From Capnocytophaga sp. oral taxon 863 str. F0517 (lineage in GTDB: Bacteria; Bacteroidota; Bacteroidia; Flavobacteriales; Flavobacteriaceae), in contig NZ_KE992117.1 of assembly GCF_000466425.1 (NCBI RefSeq), positions 91,802 through 155,801 of the forward strand: a stretch of DNA of 64,000 bases. The letters are read 5' to 3'. How positions within the stretch are numbered: the first letter of the stretch is position 1; each line of letters starts with the position of its first letter. The notes under the pieces were generated by a model. It did no database searches. It was given only the letters and a program-made list of their open reading frames with translations, and was not told where the DNA came from. Below, one piece after another: positions 1 to 8,245 of this stretch. The translations under genes and the position numbers were made by a program.

Positions 1-971
1 TCATAACCGGTACTTTTAGGCGAAGATAGCCAGTCCCTAAGTCGTGTAGGATTAGGACGATAGAAATCTGTTACTATAGAATAGATTTTCCAGGCCAAGA
101 ATTTTTCATTCTCCTCCGTGCTTTTATAAATGACACGAATGGCAAACTTGTCATACACTTCCTCAAAAGGAATTTTCTTGGCTACCATTTTTTTATAAAT
201 AGAATAGATGGACTTAGGCCGTCCCTTGATATAGTAATCTATCTTTTCCTTGTCCAAAGCCGTTCTTATTGTATTGGTGAACTCCTCTATATATTGAAGT
301 TGTTCCTCCTTGGACTCTTCCATTTTGCTCAGAATAGCATAATACTGTTCGGGTTCGGTATATTTAAGCCCTAAGTCCTCCAGCTCAGTCTTGATATTGT
401 ACAACCCGATACGGTGTGCTAAAGGGGCATAGATAAAGAGTGTCTCGGAGGCAATCTTCTGCTGCTTATAGGTAGGCATGGCATCCATGGTCTGCATATT
501 GTGCAAGCGGTCGGCTATCTTGATAAGAATCACTCGAACATCATCGTTGAGCGTTAGGAGCATCTTACGGAAATTCTCTGCTTGCAAGGAAACATCGGTA
601 TCACGACTGAGGTTGGATATCTTAGTGAGTCCTTTGACGATTTTAGCAATCACATCCCCAAAGTTTTGAGCAATCTCTTCGATGGTGATAGGGGTATCCT
701 CCACCACATCGTGCAATAAGGCCGCTGCGATAGAAATGGCATCCAGACCTATATTGTAAGCTACAATCTTGGCCACTGCTATAGGGTGGTATATATAAGG
801 CTCTCCACTCTTACGGCGCTGCTCCTTATGAGCATCCACAGCTACATCAAAAGCCTTGCGAATCAGCTTTTTATCCTCTTCGCTAAGGGTCTGGTAACTT
901 TCTCGTAAGAGATCTTTGTATCTTCGGGCGATTTCTTTGCTTTCTTCGGGGGTATAGCATTCTGTTTCCAT
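1..971 (-). CDS. spoT: RelA/SpoT-family bifunctional (p)ppGpp synthetase/hydrolase, 3' end outside window
   Basis: Only the first ~323 residues are inside the window; the rest runs off the left edge. I read the start as ATG at 971 (METECYTPEESKEIARRYKD). Residues ~45-200 carry the HD hydrolase domain, with the typical LLHDVVEDT block, KISNLSRDTD and IKIADRLHNMQTM, so the hydrolase half looks active. Near the left edge the sequence enters the synthetase domain (KGRPKSIYSIYKKM, and a FAIRVIY block). The family makes and degrades the alarmone ppGpp in the cytoplasm. It is divergent from purH. I see no exact TAnnTTTG element upstream on its strand. The symbol is by family; the synthetase active site and the TGS/ACT regulatory parts cannot be judged here. 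Confidence 0.93.
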   Translation of the reverse strand, partial: METECYTPEESKEIARRYKDLLRESYQTLSEEDKKLIRKAFDVAVDAHKEQRRKSGEPYIYHPIAVAKIVAYNIGLDAISIAAALLHDVVEDTPITIEEIAQNFGDVIAKIVKGLTKISNLSRDTDVSLQAENFRKMLLTLNDDVRVILIKIADRLHNMQTMDAMPTYKQQKIASETLFIYAPLAHRIGLYNIKTELEDLGLKYTEPEQYYAILSKMEESKEEQLQYIEEFTNTIRTALDKEKIDYYIKGRPKSIYSIYKKMVAKKIPFEEVYDKFAIRVIYKSTEENEKFLAWKIYSIVTDFYRPNPTRLRDWLSSPKSTGY

Positions 972-1092
972 AAAATTACATTTTCTAATGAAAGGCTATA
1001 TTACGTTTTTTTATTTGATTAAAAAAGTTTTTTAACTAAAAAATTCAATGATAATTACCAAAACTACTCTTTTCTTAGGAAAATTAAAAAAA

Positions 1093-1124
1093 TTTGCTAT
1101 TGTGCACAAAAATAATTACTTTTG
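1093..1124 (+). promoter_or_regulatory. Bacteroidota-type promoter of purH
   Basis: TTTG at 1093-1096 and TACTTTTG at 1117-1124 with a 20-bp spacer match the -33/-7 consensus of the Bacteroidota primary sigma factor. Transcription would begin near 1130, which excludes any translation start at 1122 and supports the ATG at 1158. Confidence 0.75.
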
Positions 1125-1157
1125 TACTCTCTTTTGTCAAACAAATCTTATAAAGTG

Positions 1158-2690
1158 ATGGAACAAAAAAAACGTATCCAATCGGCTTTGGTTTCTGTCT
1201 TTAACAAAGATGGATTGGAACCTATTATCCGAAAAATGAATGATTTAGGTATCGTCATGTACTCCACAGGAGGTACTGAATCCTTTATCAAATCCCTTAA
1301 TATCCCTGTGGTGGCCGTAGAGGATATTACCCAATACCCCTCTATCTTGGGAGGTAGAGTCAAAACCCTCCACCCAAAGATCTTCGGAGGAATCCTCAAC
1401 CGACAAGGCAATGCCTGCGACGAAGAACAAATGAAAACCTATGACATTCCCCAGATCGACCTTGTCATCGTGGATTTGTATCCCTTCGAAGAAACAGTCG
1501 CCAATGGAGCTAATGAACAAGATATCATTGAAAAGATTGACATAGGAGGCATCTCCCTGATCCGTGCTGCTGCTAAGAACTTCCATGATACCCTTTGTGT
1601 ATCCTCCAAAGAAGACTACCCTGCCCTGCTACAAGTCTTTACCGAAGGCCATGGGGAAACAACCCTCGCTGAAAGAAAACAGTTTGCCCTACATGCCTTC
1701 GCTACTTCTTCAAGATATGATAGCGCCATTTTCAACTACTTCAATGCTGATCATACGGCACAACTCCTTAGAGTAAGCGAAGACAAAGCACAAGTCCTCC
1801 GTTATGGAGAGAATCCTCACCAAAAAGGAGTATTCTACGGTGATTTTGATGCCCTTTTCACTAAGCTACACGGCAAAGAACTCTCCTATAACAACCTCTT
1901 AGATGTGGATGCTGCGGTGAACCTGATGAGCGAATTTGCCCATGAAGCCCCTACCTTTGCCATTCTCAAGCACAACAATACCTGTGGTATTGCCACCCGC
2001 CCTACCCTATTGGAGGCTTATAATACCGCTCTTTCTTGCGACCCTGTTTCGGCCTTCGGAGGAATCCTTATCGCCAATCGCCCTATCGACAAGACTACCG
2101 CAGAGGCTATCAACCCACTATTCTGTGAGGTAGTGATCGCCCCAGGTTATGACAAAGATGCGCAGGAACTTCTCGAAAGCAAGAAAAACCGTATTCTCTT
2201 GGTACAAAAGCAGCTTTCTTTGCCACAGACCTCCCTTCGTTCTTGCCTAAATGGTTATCTATGGCAAGATAGAGACCTTAAGACAGATGCAGCCTCTGAC
2301 ATTTCTTATGTTACAGACCAAAAACCATCGGTTGAAGACTTGGAAGACCTCCTTTTTGCCTCCAAAATATGCAAACATACCAAGTCCAATACCATTGTAC
2401 TGGCTAAAAACAAGCAACTTCTTGCCTCTGGAACCGGACAAACCAGCCGTGTAGATGCACTGAAACAAGCCATTGAGAAAGCCAAAGAGTTCAAGTTCTC
2501 CCTTGAGGGGGCTGTTATGGCCAGTGATGCCTTTTTCCCCTTCCCTGACTGTGTAGAAATAGCTCATAATGAAGGTATCCGCAGTGTGATCCAGCCTGGT
2601 GGCTCTATCAAGGACAACCTAAGTATCGACTTTTGTAATGCCCACCAAGTAGCTATGGTGATGACTGGTATACGACACTTCAAACACTGA
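1158..2690 (+). CDS. purH: Bifunctional AICAR formyltransferase / IMP cyclohydrolase
   Basis: The 510-residue product has the usual PurH length. It performs the last two steps of purine synthesis: formylation of AICAR with 10-formyl-THF and ring closure to IMP. The N-terminal MGS-like cyclohydrolase domain starts with ALVSVFNKDG and carries STGGTESF and GGRVKTLHP. The C-terminal transformylase contains RYGENPHQKG, the catalytic-type Lys-His stretch FAILKHNNTCGIA, and SDAFFPFPD near the end. An in-frame upstream extension to 1122 lies inside the promoter, so ATG 1158 is chosen. The gene is monocistronic and ends at a strong two-way terminator shared with pyrD. Confidence 0.97.
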   Translation: MEQKKRIQSALVSVFNKDGLEPIIRKMNDLGIVMYSTGGTESFIKSLNIPVVAVEDITQYPSILGGRVKTLHPKIFGGILNRQGNACDEEQMKTYDIPQIDLVIVDLYPFEETVANGANEQDIIEKIDIGGISLIRAAAKNFHDTLCVSSKEDYPALLQVFTEGHGETTLAERKQFALHAFATSSRYDSAIFNYFNADHTAQLLRVSEDKAQVLRYGENPHQKGVFYGDFDALFTKLHGKELSYNNLLDVDAAVNLMSEFAHEAPTFAILKHNNTCGIATRPTLLEAYNTALSCDPVSAFGGILIANRPIDKTTAEAINPLFCEVVIAPGYDKDAQELLESKKNRILLVQKQLSLPQTSLRSCLNGYLWQDRDLKTDAASDISYVTDQKPSVEDLEDLLFASKICKHTKSNTIVLAKNKQLLASGTGQTSRVDALKQAIEKAKEFKFSLEGAVMASDAFFPFPDCVEIAHNEGIRSVIQPGGSIKDNLSIDFCNAHQVAMVMTGIRHFKH

Positions 2691-2710
2691 TGAAGTAAAA
2701 ACCAAAAAGT

Positions 2711-2746
2711 AAAAAGTGAAGAGCGGATAGTCGCTCTTCACTTTTT
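2711..2746. terminator. Two-way terminator between purH and pyrD
   Basis: A perfect 15-bp inverted repeat (2711-2725 with 2732-2746, 6-nt loop) has an A-rich left edge and T-rich right edge, so it works in both directions. It ends 1 bp before the pyrD stop codon. Confidence 0.9.
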
Positions 2747-2747
2747 A

Positions 2748-3764
2748 TTATTCACTTAAAATCGCTTTGTTGATACGCTTAATTAGGGAAGGCCCTTCGT
2801 AGATAAAACCCGTGAAAAGCTGTACTAAGCTCGCTCCAGCATGGAGCTTCTCCAAAGCATCCTCAGGGGAATGTATCCCTCCTACCCCAATTATGGGGAA
2901 GCTATGGCCACTCTTCTCAGCTAAGAAGCGTATGACTTCGGTAGAACGCTTTGTCAGCGGCTTACCACTAAGCCCTCCTGTTTCTGTCTTATTAGGTGAT
3001 ACCAATCCGTCTCTGCTTATGGTAGTATTGGTCGCTATGACCCCTGCTATGGAAGTTTGTTTTACGATATCTATAATATCCAATAACTGTTCGTCTGTGA
3101 GGTCAGGAGCTATTTTTAGCAGAATAGGTTTAGACTTAGGAAGTTTGCCATTAGCCTCTTGCAAAAGGGTTAAGAGCTTTTGTAGCGGCTCTTTTTCCTG
3201 TAAGGAGCGCAAGTTAGGGGTATTAGGTGAACTTACATTTACTACAAAATAATCTACATAAGGCGCCAATTGCCCAAAACAATAGAGATAATCCTCATGC
3301 GCTTTCTCATTCTCTGTCCATTTGTTCTTGCCTATATTTCCCCCTATAATGACATTTTTGTTCTTTTTCAATCGGGCAATAATCGCCGCTACCCCATCAT
3401 TATTAAAGCCCATTCGGTTGATGATTCCTTTGTCCTCCACCAGGCGAAATAAGCGCTTAGGAGGATTTCCTGGTTGGGGCTTAGGCGTTACAGTACCTAT
3501 TTCTATAAAGCCAAAGCCAAGAGAGGAAAGCTCTGAAAAGAGCTGTGCATTCTTGTCCAAACCTGCGGCCAAGCCTACCGGATTGGGAAACTTAATCCCA
3601 AACACCTCCCGCTCCAATCGCTTATCTTTTACCTGATAACGCGCCCTTAAAAGGGCAGGAATTAGTGGAATCCGATTGACAAACTTAAGCCAAGAAAAAG
3701 TAAAATGATGCACTTTCTCTGGATCAAAAAGGAATAATAGAGGGCGAATAATACGCTTATACAT
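2748..3764 (-). CDS. pyrD: Quinone-dependent dihydroorotate dehydrogenase (class 2)
   Basis: The 338-residue protein fits class-2 DHODH, which oxidises dihydroorotate to orotate at the membrane and passes electrons to quinone. Visible are the N-terminal helical membrane-association segment ([20 protein letters not shown]), the FMN-barrel start [13 protein letters not shown], the substrate and active-site region [18 protein letters not shown] (Ser in place of the class-1 Cys), NTTISRDG and the FMN phosphate site [21 protein letters not shown] -7 element lies 15 bp upstream of the start. It is divergent from the ZIP transporter and convergent with purH. Confidence 0.97.
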   Translation of the reverse strand: MYKRIIRPLLFLFDPEKVHHFTFSWLKFVNRIPLIPALLRARYQVKDKRLEREVFGIKFPNPVGLAAGLDKNAQLFSELSSLGFGFIEIGTVTPKPQPGNPPKRLFRLVEDKGIINRMGFNNDGVAAIIARLKKNKNVIIGGNIGKNKWTENEKAHEDYLYCFGQLAPYVDYFVVNVSSPNTPNLRSLQEKEPLQKLLTLLQEANGKLPKSKPILLKIAPDLTDEQLLDIIDIVKQTSIAGVIATNTTISRDGLVSPNKTETGGLSGKPLTKRSTEVIRFLAEKSGHSFPIIGVGGIHSPEDALEKLHAGASLVQLFTGFIYEGPSLIKRINKAILSE

Positions 3765-3778
3765 GGTGATTTTTCTTG

Positions 3779-3786
3779 CAAATATA
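3779..3786 (-). promoter_or_regulatory. -7 element of pyrD
   Basis: TATATTTG on the minus strand, 15 bp upstream of the pyrD ATG. No clear TTTG -33 box is visible at the normal distance. Confidence 0.55.
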
Positions 3787-3824
3787 CAATTTTTAGTTGA
3801 ATTTTTACTTGTTTTTCTGCTTTT

Positions 3825-3851
3825 TTTGTTGAGAAAAAAGAAGTAACTTTG
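3825..3851 (+). promoter_or_regulatory. Promoter of the ZIP transporter gene
   Basis: TTTG at 3825-3828 and TAACTTTG at 3844-3851. The spacer is short (15 bp). The predicted transcript start near 3857 rules out a translation start at 3849 and favours ATG 3888. Confidence 0.6.
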
Positions 3852-3887
3852 CCCCTTAAAAAATACTTACCTATTAAGTCCTTGACT

Positions 3888-4625
3888 ATGAAAAATTACC
3901 TACTTCCTTTCCTATCCATTATGATAGGAGTATGCTTGGTGCTATGGATAAAGCCCAGTAATAAGAGCCGTATCAAGTTGCTTTTGGCCTTCAGTGGCGC
4001 TTTTCTGATGGGTATGACGGTCTTTACCCTCATTCCGGAGGTCTATCACAGCTCTTTAGAAGGAGATATGCACCTACATGAGGCCATTGAGCAGGAAGTA
4101 CATCACCACCTTGGAGGAAAGATGATAGGTATTTGGATTATTATAGGTATTTTATTGCAGATTATCTTAGATTTTTTCTCTCATGGTGCCGAACATGGAC
4201 ACTTCCATTCCCCCGCTAAGGGACTTCAAAGACAATTCCCTTGGGGACTTTTCATCAGCCTTAGCATTCATTCTATCTTAGAGGGTTTCCCCCTACATAC
4301 ACACAGCAATATGGTGTATGGTATTTTCATCCATCACCTGCCTATTGCTATGGTGCTGACTATTTTCTTTTTGGATTCGGGTATAGGCACTCGAAAGACA
4401 CTTATTTTCCTATTCCTTTTCTCCTTGATGACCCCTTTTGGAGCCTTTTTGGCCAACTCCGTACCCCAGCTGGTGAGCTATCACACCCAAATGAGTGCGG
4501 TTGTCATTGGTATTTTCCTACATATCTCCTCGGTAATCCTCTTTGAGACCTCGGAAAACCATCGATTCAATTATCTAAAACTGGGAGTGATTATGCTCGG
4601 ATTTGCCTTAGCATACCCCTTATAA
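3888..4625 (+). CDS. ZIP-family divalent metal transporter
   Basis: A 245-residue polytopic inner-membrane protein. The ZIP pattern is visible: TM1-TM3 (LPFLSIMIGVCLVLW; LLLAFSGAFLMGMTVFTLIP), a His-rich loop after TM3 (MHLHEAIEQEVHHHLGG and HGAEHGHFHSP), then TM4 with HSILEGFPLHTH and TM5 with FIHHLPIAMVL, which supply the intramembrane metal ligands. The family imports Zn2+, Fe2+ or related ions; specificity cannot be read here. The short loop and C-terminus resemble ZupT-like bacterial ZIPs. The start is set by the promoter position. It is a single gene converging on the PPIase gene. Confidence 0.88.
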   Translation: MKNYLLPFLSIMIGVCLVLWIKPSNKSRIKLLLAFSGAFLMGMTVFTLIPEVYHSSLEGDMHLHEAIEQEVHHHLGGKMIGIWIIIGILLQIILDFFSHGAEHGHFHSPAKGLQRQFPWGLFISLSIHSILEGFPLHTHSNMVYGIFIHHLPIAMVLTIFFLDSGIGTRKTLIFLFLFSLMTPFGAFLANSVPQLVSYHTQMSAVVIGIFLHISSVILFETSENHRFNYLKLGVIMLGFALAYPL

Positions 4626-4626
4626 A

Positions 4627-4682
4627 GTGAAAAGCGAAAAGTGATGAGTGAAAAATGATGAGCGAAAAGCGATGAGTGAAAA
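4627..4682. repeat. 14-bp tandem repeat, four units
   Basis: Four head-to-tail 14-mers of consensus RTGATGAGYGAAAA run without interruption (4627-4640, 4641-4654, 4655-4668, 4669-4682). The first is the most diverged. They start right after the ZIP stop codon, and a fifth partial unit merges into the following terminator stem. Confidence 0.85.
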
Positions 4683-4720
4683 ATAAAAAGTGAAGAATGG
4701 CACCATTCTTCACTTTTTAT
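4683..4720. terminator. Two-way terminator between the ZIP and PPIase genes
   Basis: A 17-bp perfect stem (4683-4699 with 4704-4720) with a GCAC-type tight loop, flanked by A and T runs. It shares the AAAAAGTGAAGA edge with the purH/pyrD terminator. Confidence 0.88.
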
Positions 4721-4735
4721 TTTTTGTTATTCACT

Positions 4736-5683
4736 TTATTTTACTCTAACGAGCTCTACATCAAAGACAAGTGTCGCATGAGGAGGAATCACTCCACCGG
4801 CACCATGGGCACCATAAGCCAAATCAGAAGGAATCACAAGGCGAGCCTTATCTCCTTCATGAAGTAGGAGAATACCCTCGTCCCAGCCTTCTATCACCTG
4901 ACCTACCCCTACGGTAAAGTTGAGCGGTTGGCCGCGATATAGAGAAGAGTCGAACACCTTGCCATCCAAGAGCATACCTGTATAATGCACGGCTACCTGA
5001 TCTCCTTTTTTAGCCTTTTTACCATTTCCTTTTTGGGTGATTAGATAGAAAAGTCCGGAGGCGGTTCGGTCAAAACCTTCTGTAAGTTGGGCTAAGGCCT
5101 CTTGTTGTTTGCGCTTTTCGGCCTCTGCCCGTTGTGCTTTCTCTGCCTTAAATTTCTCAAAAGCTGCCAAGGCATCCCAGTTTTCTGCCTCTTTCCCTAC
5201 TCGAATAATCTCTACAGATTCTATTTTGTCGTTTTGAGAGATACTATCTACCACTTTTTGGCCATCTACTACATAGCCAAATACGGTATGCTTGTTATCC
5301 AAATGTGGGGTAGGTAGGTGTGTGATGAAAAACTGACTTCCATTGGTATTAGGCCCTGCGTTGGCCATAGAAAGAATACCAGGACGATCATGCTTAAGGT
5401 CAGGATGGAACTCATCATCGAAGCGATAGCCAGGATCTCCGGTACCAGTTCCTAAGGGGCAGCCCCCTTGTATCATAAAGTCCGAAATCACACGATGGAA
5501 CTTCAAGCCATCATAGAAAGGTACTCCTTTGGCTTTGATCTTATTGTCCATTTTCCCCTCGGCTAAGGCCACAAAATTGGCTACCGTAGCAGGTGTTTTT
5601 TCATACGTTAGGCGAAGGAGTATAACACCCTTAGCGGTATGGATTTTGGCATAAATCCCGTTTTCTAATTTTGTTGTATCCAT
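4736..5683 (-). CDS. Cyclophilin-FKBP fusion peptidyl-prolyl isomerase
   Basis: The 315-residue protein joins two unrelated prolyl isomerase folds. Residues ~8-165 are a cyclophilin domain ([56 protein letters not shown]). A charged helical linker rich in K, E and A follows (~170-200). Residues ~205-315 are an FKBP domain ([52 protein letters not shown]). No signal peptide is seen, so it is probably cytoplasmic and acts on folding proteins. It lies 9 bp downstream of the TauE-like gene, so the two are probably co-transcribed. Confidence 0.93.
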   Translation of the reverse strand: MDTTKLENGIYAKIHTAKGVILLRLTYEKTPATVANFVALAEGKMDNKIKAKGVPFYDGLKFHRVISDFMIQGGCPLGTGTGDPGYRFDDEFHPDLKHDRPGILSMANAGPNTNGSQFFITHLPTPHLDNKHTVFGYVVDGQKVVDSISQNDKIESVEIIRVGKEAENWDALAAFEKFKAEKAQRAEAEKRKQQEALAQLTEGFDRTASGLFYLITQKGNGKKAKKGDQVAVHYTGMLLDGKVFDSSLYRGQPLNFTVGVGQVIEGWDEGILLLHEGDKARLVIPSDLAYGAHGAGGVIPPHATLVFDVELVRVK

Positions 5684-5692
5684 AAAATGATA

Positions 5693-6628
5693 TTAAAAAA
5701 TAGCTTTGTAAATAGTAGTAAGCCCCATCACAATAATAAGGGCACCTATGATAAAGAATATTTTCCTTGTATGTAGCTTAGAGGTTACCAAGGCCGATAC
5801 AGGTGCTGTGAGTACTCCTCCTATGATAAGGCCTAAGGCAATACGCCAGTTAATAGCCTCTGGTACTGTAATGAAAATAAGAGTGCTGACCACCGTAATG
5901 ACAAAGTTGGTAAAGGTAGAGACCCCTATCACATAGCGAGGAGTATGGCCATTCTTGATAAAAGAACTGGTCACCAGCGGCCCCCAGCCACCTCCAGTAA
6001 AGGCATCTACAAAACCGGCAAATAGCCCCAAAGGAATGGTTTTCACCTCCTTATTCTCCACCTTCCCACGGAACCCATTATAGAGAATTTTCACCCCTAA
6101 GATGATGGTATAAATCGCTATAAACGGCTTGGTGAACTTAGCCCATCGGTTACCTTCATCCCCTAAGTAAAGGAGTAACAAAGCTCCAATGATAGTTCCC
6201 AATATAGCCGGCAACAAGAGCCTTTTGATCAGCTCCTTATCCATATTTTTTAGCTTAAAGTGGCTAATACTCCCTGCTGCTGAGGTTATGGTCTCCGAGG
6301 CATGGATACTCCCACTGATAGCCCTGGGATCCACATTCATCATCAGTAGCACTGTAGCACAGATCACTCCATAGCCCATCCCCATGGAACCAGCTACAAC
6401 CTCCGCCCCACAACCTGCCAATATCATCCAGTAAAACAGATAGTTATCCTCTGAGAGATAGTTCTTCAGTGGAAGAAAGGTCTCTGTGGTATATATTGTA
6501 TAAAGGGTAATGGCTAATAAAAGAGAAAAAGCAAAAAACAAAAATAAGCGATTCCGCTTCTGTCGCCTAAGCGAATAAGCCTGAGCCACAACAGTTTCAC
6601 TATTTTCATTCTTATTGAGATCTTTCAT
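5693..6628 (-). CDS. TauE/SafE-family sulfite/anion exporter-like permease
   Basis: A 311-residue inner-membrane protein with about eight hydrophobic segments and the duplicated TauE/SafE glycine-rich blocks: GCGAEVVAGSMGMGYGVI near TM2 and GLFAGFVDAFTGGGWGPLV in the second half. HASETITSAAGSISHFK is also typical. Members move sulfite, sulfonates or other organic anions; the substrate is not readable. It is the first gene of a probable two-gene unit with the PPIase gene, under a promoter at 6664-6695. Confidence 0.85.
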   Translation of the reverse strand: MKDLNKNENSETVVAQAYSLRRQKRNRLFLFFAFSLLLAITLYTIYTTETFLPLKNYLSEDNYLFYWMILAGCGAEVVAGSMGMGYGVICATVLLMMNVDPRAISGSIHASETITSAAGSISHFKLKNMDKELIKRLLLPAILGTIIGALLLLYLGDEGNRWAKFTKPFIAIYTIILGVKILYNGFRGKVENKEVKTIPLGLFAGFVDAFTGGGWGPLVTSSFIKNGHTPRYVIGVSTFTNFVITVVSTLIFITVPEAINWRIALGLIIGGVLTAPVSALVTSKLHTRKIFFIIGALIIVMGLTTIYKAIF

Positions 6629-6663
6629 GTATGATACAATTATAAGGTCGCTGAAACAAGGGG

Positions 6664-6695
6664 CAAAGGTACAAAATAATGATTATAATTTCAAA
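6664..6695 (-). promoter_or_regulatory. Promoter of the TauE-like/PPIase unit
   Basis: On the minus strand TTTG (6695-6692) and TACCTTTG (6671-6664) are separated by 20 bp, an exact match to the consensus architecture. Confidence 0.75.
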
Positions 6696-6710
6696 GAAAA
6701 TTATCTCCTC

Positions 6711-6745
6711 TAAAAAAAAACAGGAACATTTTTATGTCCCTGTTT
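6711..6745 (-). terminator. Intrinsic terminator of the small membrane-protein gene
   Basis: An 11-bp stem with one mismatch (6718-6728 with 6735-6745) is followed on the minus strand by about nine T residues (6719-6712). It stops transcription coming from 6752-6922 before the TauE-like promoter. Confidence 0.85.
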
Positions 6746-6751
6746 CTTTCT

Positions 6752-6922
6752 CTATTTTACAATGTGTCGTTTAAAAATTATAAGATATAATAAATAATAA
6801 AAACTAATAACTCCAATAACAAGGAAGATATTACCTAACACTACATAATCTCTATAGTAGATTTTAACAAAAACACCTAATATAGACATTATGATACTCA
6901 GAATAAATGTAATTATTTTCAT
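6752..6922 (-). CDS. Small two-helix membrane protein, 56 residues, unrecognised
   Basis: A short reading frame beginning MKIITFILSIIMSILGVFVK and ending FKRHIVK. It has two hydrophobic helices (~2-19 and ~31-50) separated by KIYYRDYVVLG, and a positively charged tail. I do not recognise the family. Support for a real gene: a TACATTTG -7 element 90 bp upstream on the same strand and a textbook terminator 7 bp after the stop codon. A perfect 14-bp palindrome lies at the predicted transcript start. It could be a small stress or toxin-like membrane peptide, but nothing shows that. Confidence 0.6.
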   Translation of the reverse strand: MKIITFILSIIMSILGVFVKIYYRDYVVLGNIFLVIGVISFYYLLYLIIFKRHIVK

Positions 6923-6990
6923 ATTTTTGTTATTTTTTTAATTTTAATATTAAAAGCCTACTCTTTTAATCGATTTTCGGCATTCTCGAT

Positions 6991-7004
6991 AATAACCGGT
7001 TATT
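6991..7004. promoter_or_regulatory. Perfect 14-bp palindrome, candidate operator
   Basis: AATAACCGGTTATT is self-complementary. It covers about +2 to +15 of the transcript predicted from the minus-strand -7 element at 7012-7019, a position where a dimeric repressor would block transcription of the small membrane-protein gene. Confidence 0.45.
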
Positions 7005-7011
7005 CTGGTTG

Positions 7012-7019
7012 CAAATGTA
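7012..7019 (-). promoter_or_regulatory. -7 element of the small membrane-protein gene
   Basis: TACATTTG on the minus strand, matching TAnnTTTG. The -33 region is AT-rich with no clear TTTG. Confidence 0.55.
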
Positions 7020-7256
7020 ATTATTTTTTTTGAAATAAAAAAGAAAATTCAATAAAAAATATTTATTAAACAAAAATAAGTATTTATACATATATAAAAC
7101 AAGACGTATAATTGTTTTTTTACATTATATATTTACTTTTCATATATTATTCATAACATCAAAATTATAACACCTTATAAACATGTTTTATATAAACATA
7201 ATAGATAGCACATAAATTTATCGTCCAAATTCTTCTCCTATTTCAAAAAAAATACG
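7020..7256. other. AT-rich intergenic stretch without a recognisable gene
   Basis: Almost pure A/T sequence between the small membrane-protein promoter and phoH. The only structure I see is a short palindrome, AAACATGTTT at 7179-7188, inside a slightly longer imperfect one. No tRNA fold and no convincing reading frame. Confidence 0.5.
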
Positions 7257-7264
7257 TACATTTG
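7257..7264 (+). promoter_or_regulatory. -7 element of phoH
   Basis: TACATTTG matches TAnnTTTG. It overlaps the first in-frame TTG (7262), so that codon cannot be the translation start; the next in-frame TTG at 7289 fits a transcript start near 7270. Confidence 0.65.
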
Positions 7265-7288
7265 ACCAACATAATAAGACCCTATATT

Positions 7289-8245
7289 TTGAATCAAAGA
7301 ACCCTTGTTTTAGAGGTAAATCCTCAGGCTTTCTTCGGAGAACAAAACAGTACGATTGAACTACTGAAAACCTATTTCCCAAAAATAAAAATTGTGGCTC
7401 GTGGCAATGAGATCCATATTTTTGGGGAAGAAGCCCTCCTTGATGAATTTGAAAAACGATTGGGACAACTTACCCAACACTTTGAGAAATACAACCATTT
7501 GGATAAGAATAGTATAGAGCGTATCCTCTTCTCAGATACCGGCCTACTACCTTCTACCCTATTGGATAAGGACTTTATCGTACATGGGGTAAGGGGAAAA
7601 ATTATCCGTGCTCAGACACCCAATCAGCAGAAATTATTAGACCTTATTGGCAAGAATGATATGGTTTTCGCCATAGGGCCGGCGGGTACTGGAAAGACCT
7701 ATACCAGTGTCGCCTTGGCTGTCAGAGCCTTGAAAGATAAGCAAGTAAAGCGTATCATCCTCACCCGACCTGCGGTGGAGGCAGGGGAAAACTTAGGCTT
7801 TCTCCCTGGCGACCTCAAGGACAAGCTCGACCCCTATATGCAACCGCTCTATGATGCGCTAATGGATATGATTCCTATCGATAAGCTCAATTCGTTTATC
7901 GAGAATGGTACTATCCAAATAGCTCCTTTGGCCTTCATGCGTGGGCGTACCTTGGACAATGCTTTTGTAATCTTGGATGAAGCACAGAATACCACCTATG
8001 TACAGATGAAGATGTTCCTCACCCGCATGGGAAGAAATGCCAAATTCATCATCACGGGAGACCCTGGACAAATAGACCTTCCTAAGAAAACCGCCAGTGG
8101 CCTTTCTGAAGCGCTTCGTATCATCAAGGACATCAAGGGGATAGGCACCTTATGGCTCGATGATAAGGACGTGGTACGTCACCCCTTAGTCAAGGAAATT
8201 ATCAATGCCTATACCCGCGTAGAGAAAGAAGAAAGAGAAGATTAA
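7289..8245 (+). CDS. PhoH-family ATPase
   Basis: About 318 residues if translation begins at the TTG at 7289 (LNQRTLVLEV, collinear with the usual N-terminus of flavobacterial PhoH as I remember it). An N-terminal KH-like region (~1-100) precedes the ATPase: Walker A FAIGPAGTGKTYTSVALA, Walker B FVILDEAQNTT, and sensor TGDPGQIDLP. The family is a cytoplasmic RNA-associated NTPase linked to phosphate stress and RNA metabolism; the exact role is unclear. The start is unusual (TTG) but forced by the promoter. The stop overlaps the tadA stop by 3 bp. Confidence 0.9.
   Translation: MNQRTLVLEVNPQAFFGEQNSTIELLKTYFPKIKIVARGNEIHIFGEEALLDEFEKRLGQLTQHFEKYNHLDKNSIERILFSDTGLLPSTLLDKDFIVHGVRGKIIRAQTPNQQKLLDLIGKNDMVFAIGPAGTGKTYTSVALAVRALKDKQVKRIILTRPAVEAGENLGFLPGDLKDKLDPYMQPLYDALMDMIPIDKLNSFIENGTIQIAPLAFMRGRTLDNAFVILDEAQNTTYVQMKMFLTRMGRNAKFIITGDPGQIDLPKKTASGLSEALRIIKDIKGIGTLWLDDKDVVRHPLVKEIINAYTRVEKEERED

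Noticed and set aside
1122-1157. Longer purH start at 1122
   Set aside because: It overlaps the TACTTTTG promoter element; family N-termini match the ATG at 1158.
2812-3252. 146-codon plus-strand frame opposite pyrD
   Set aside because: Antisense to conserved FMN-barrel motifs; composition is that of a shadow.
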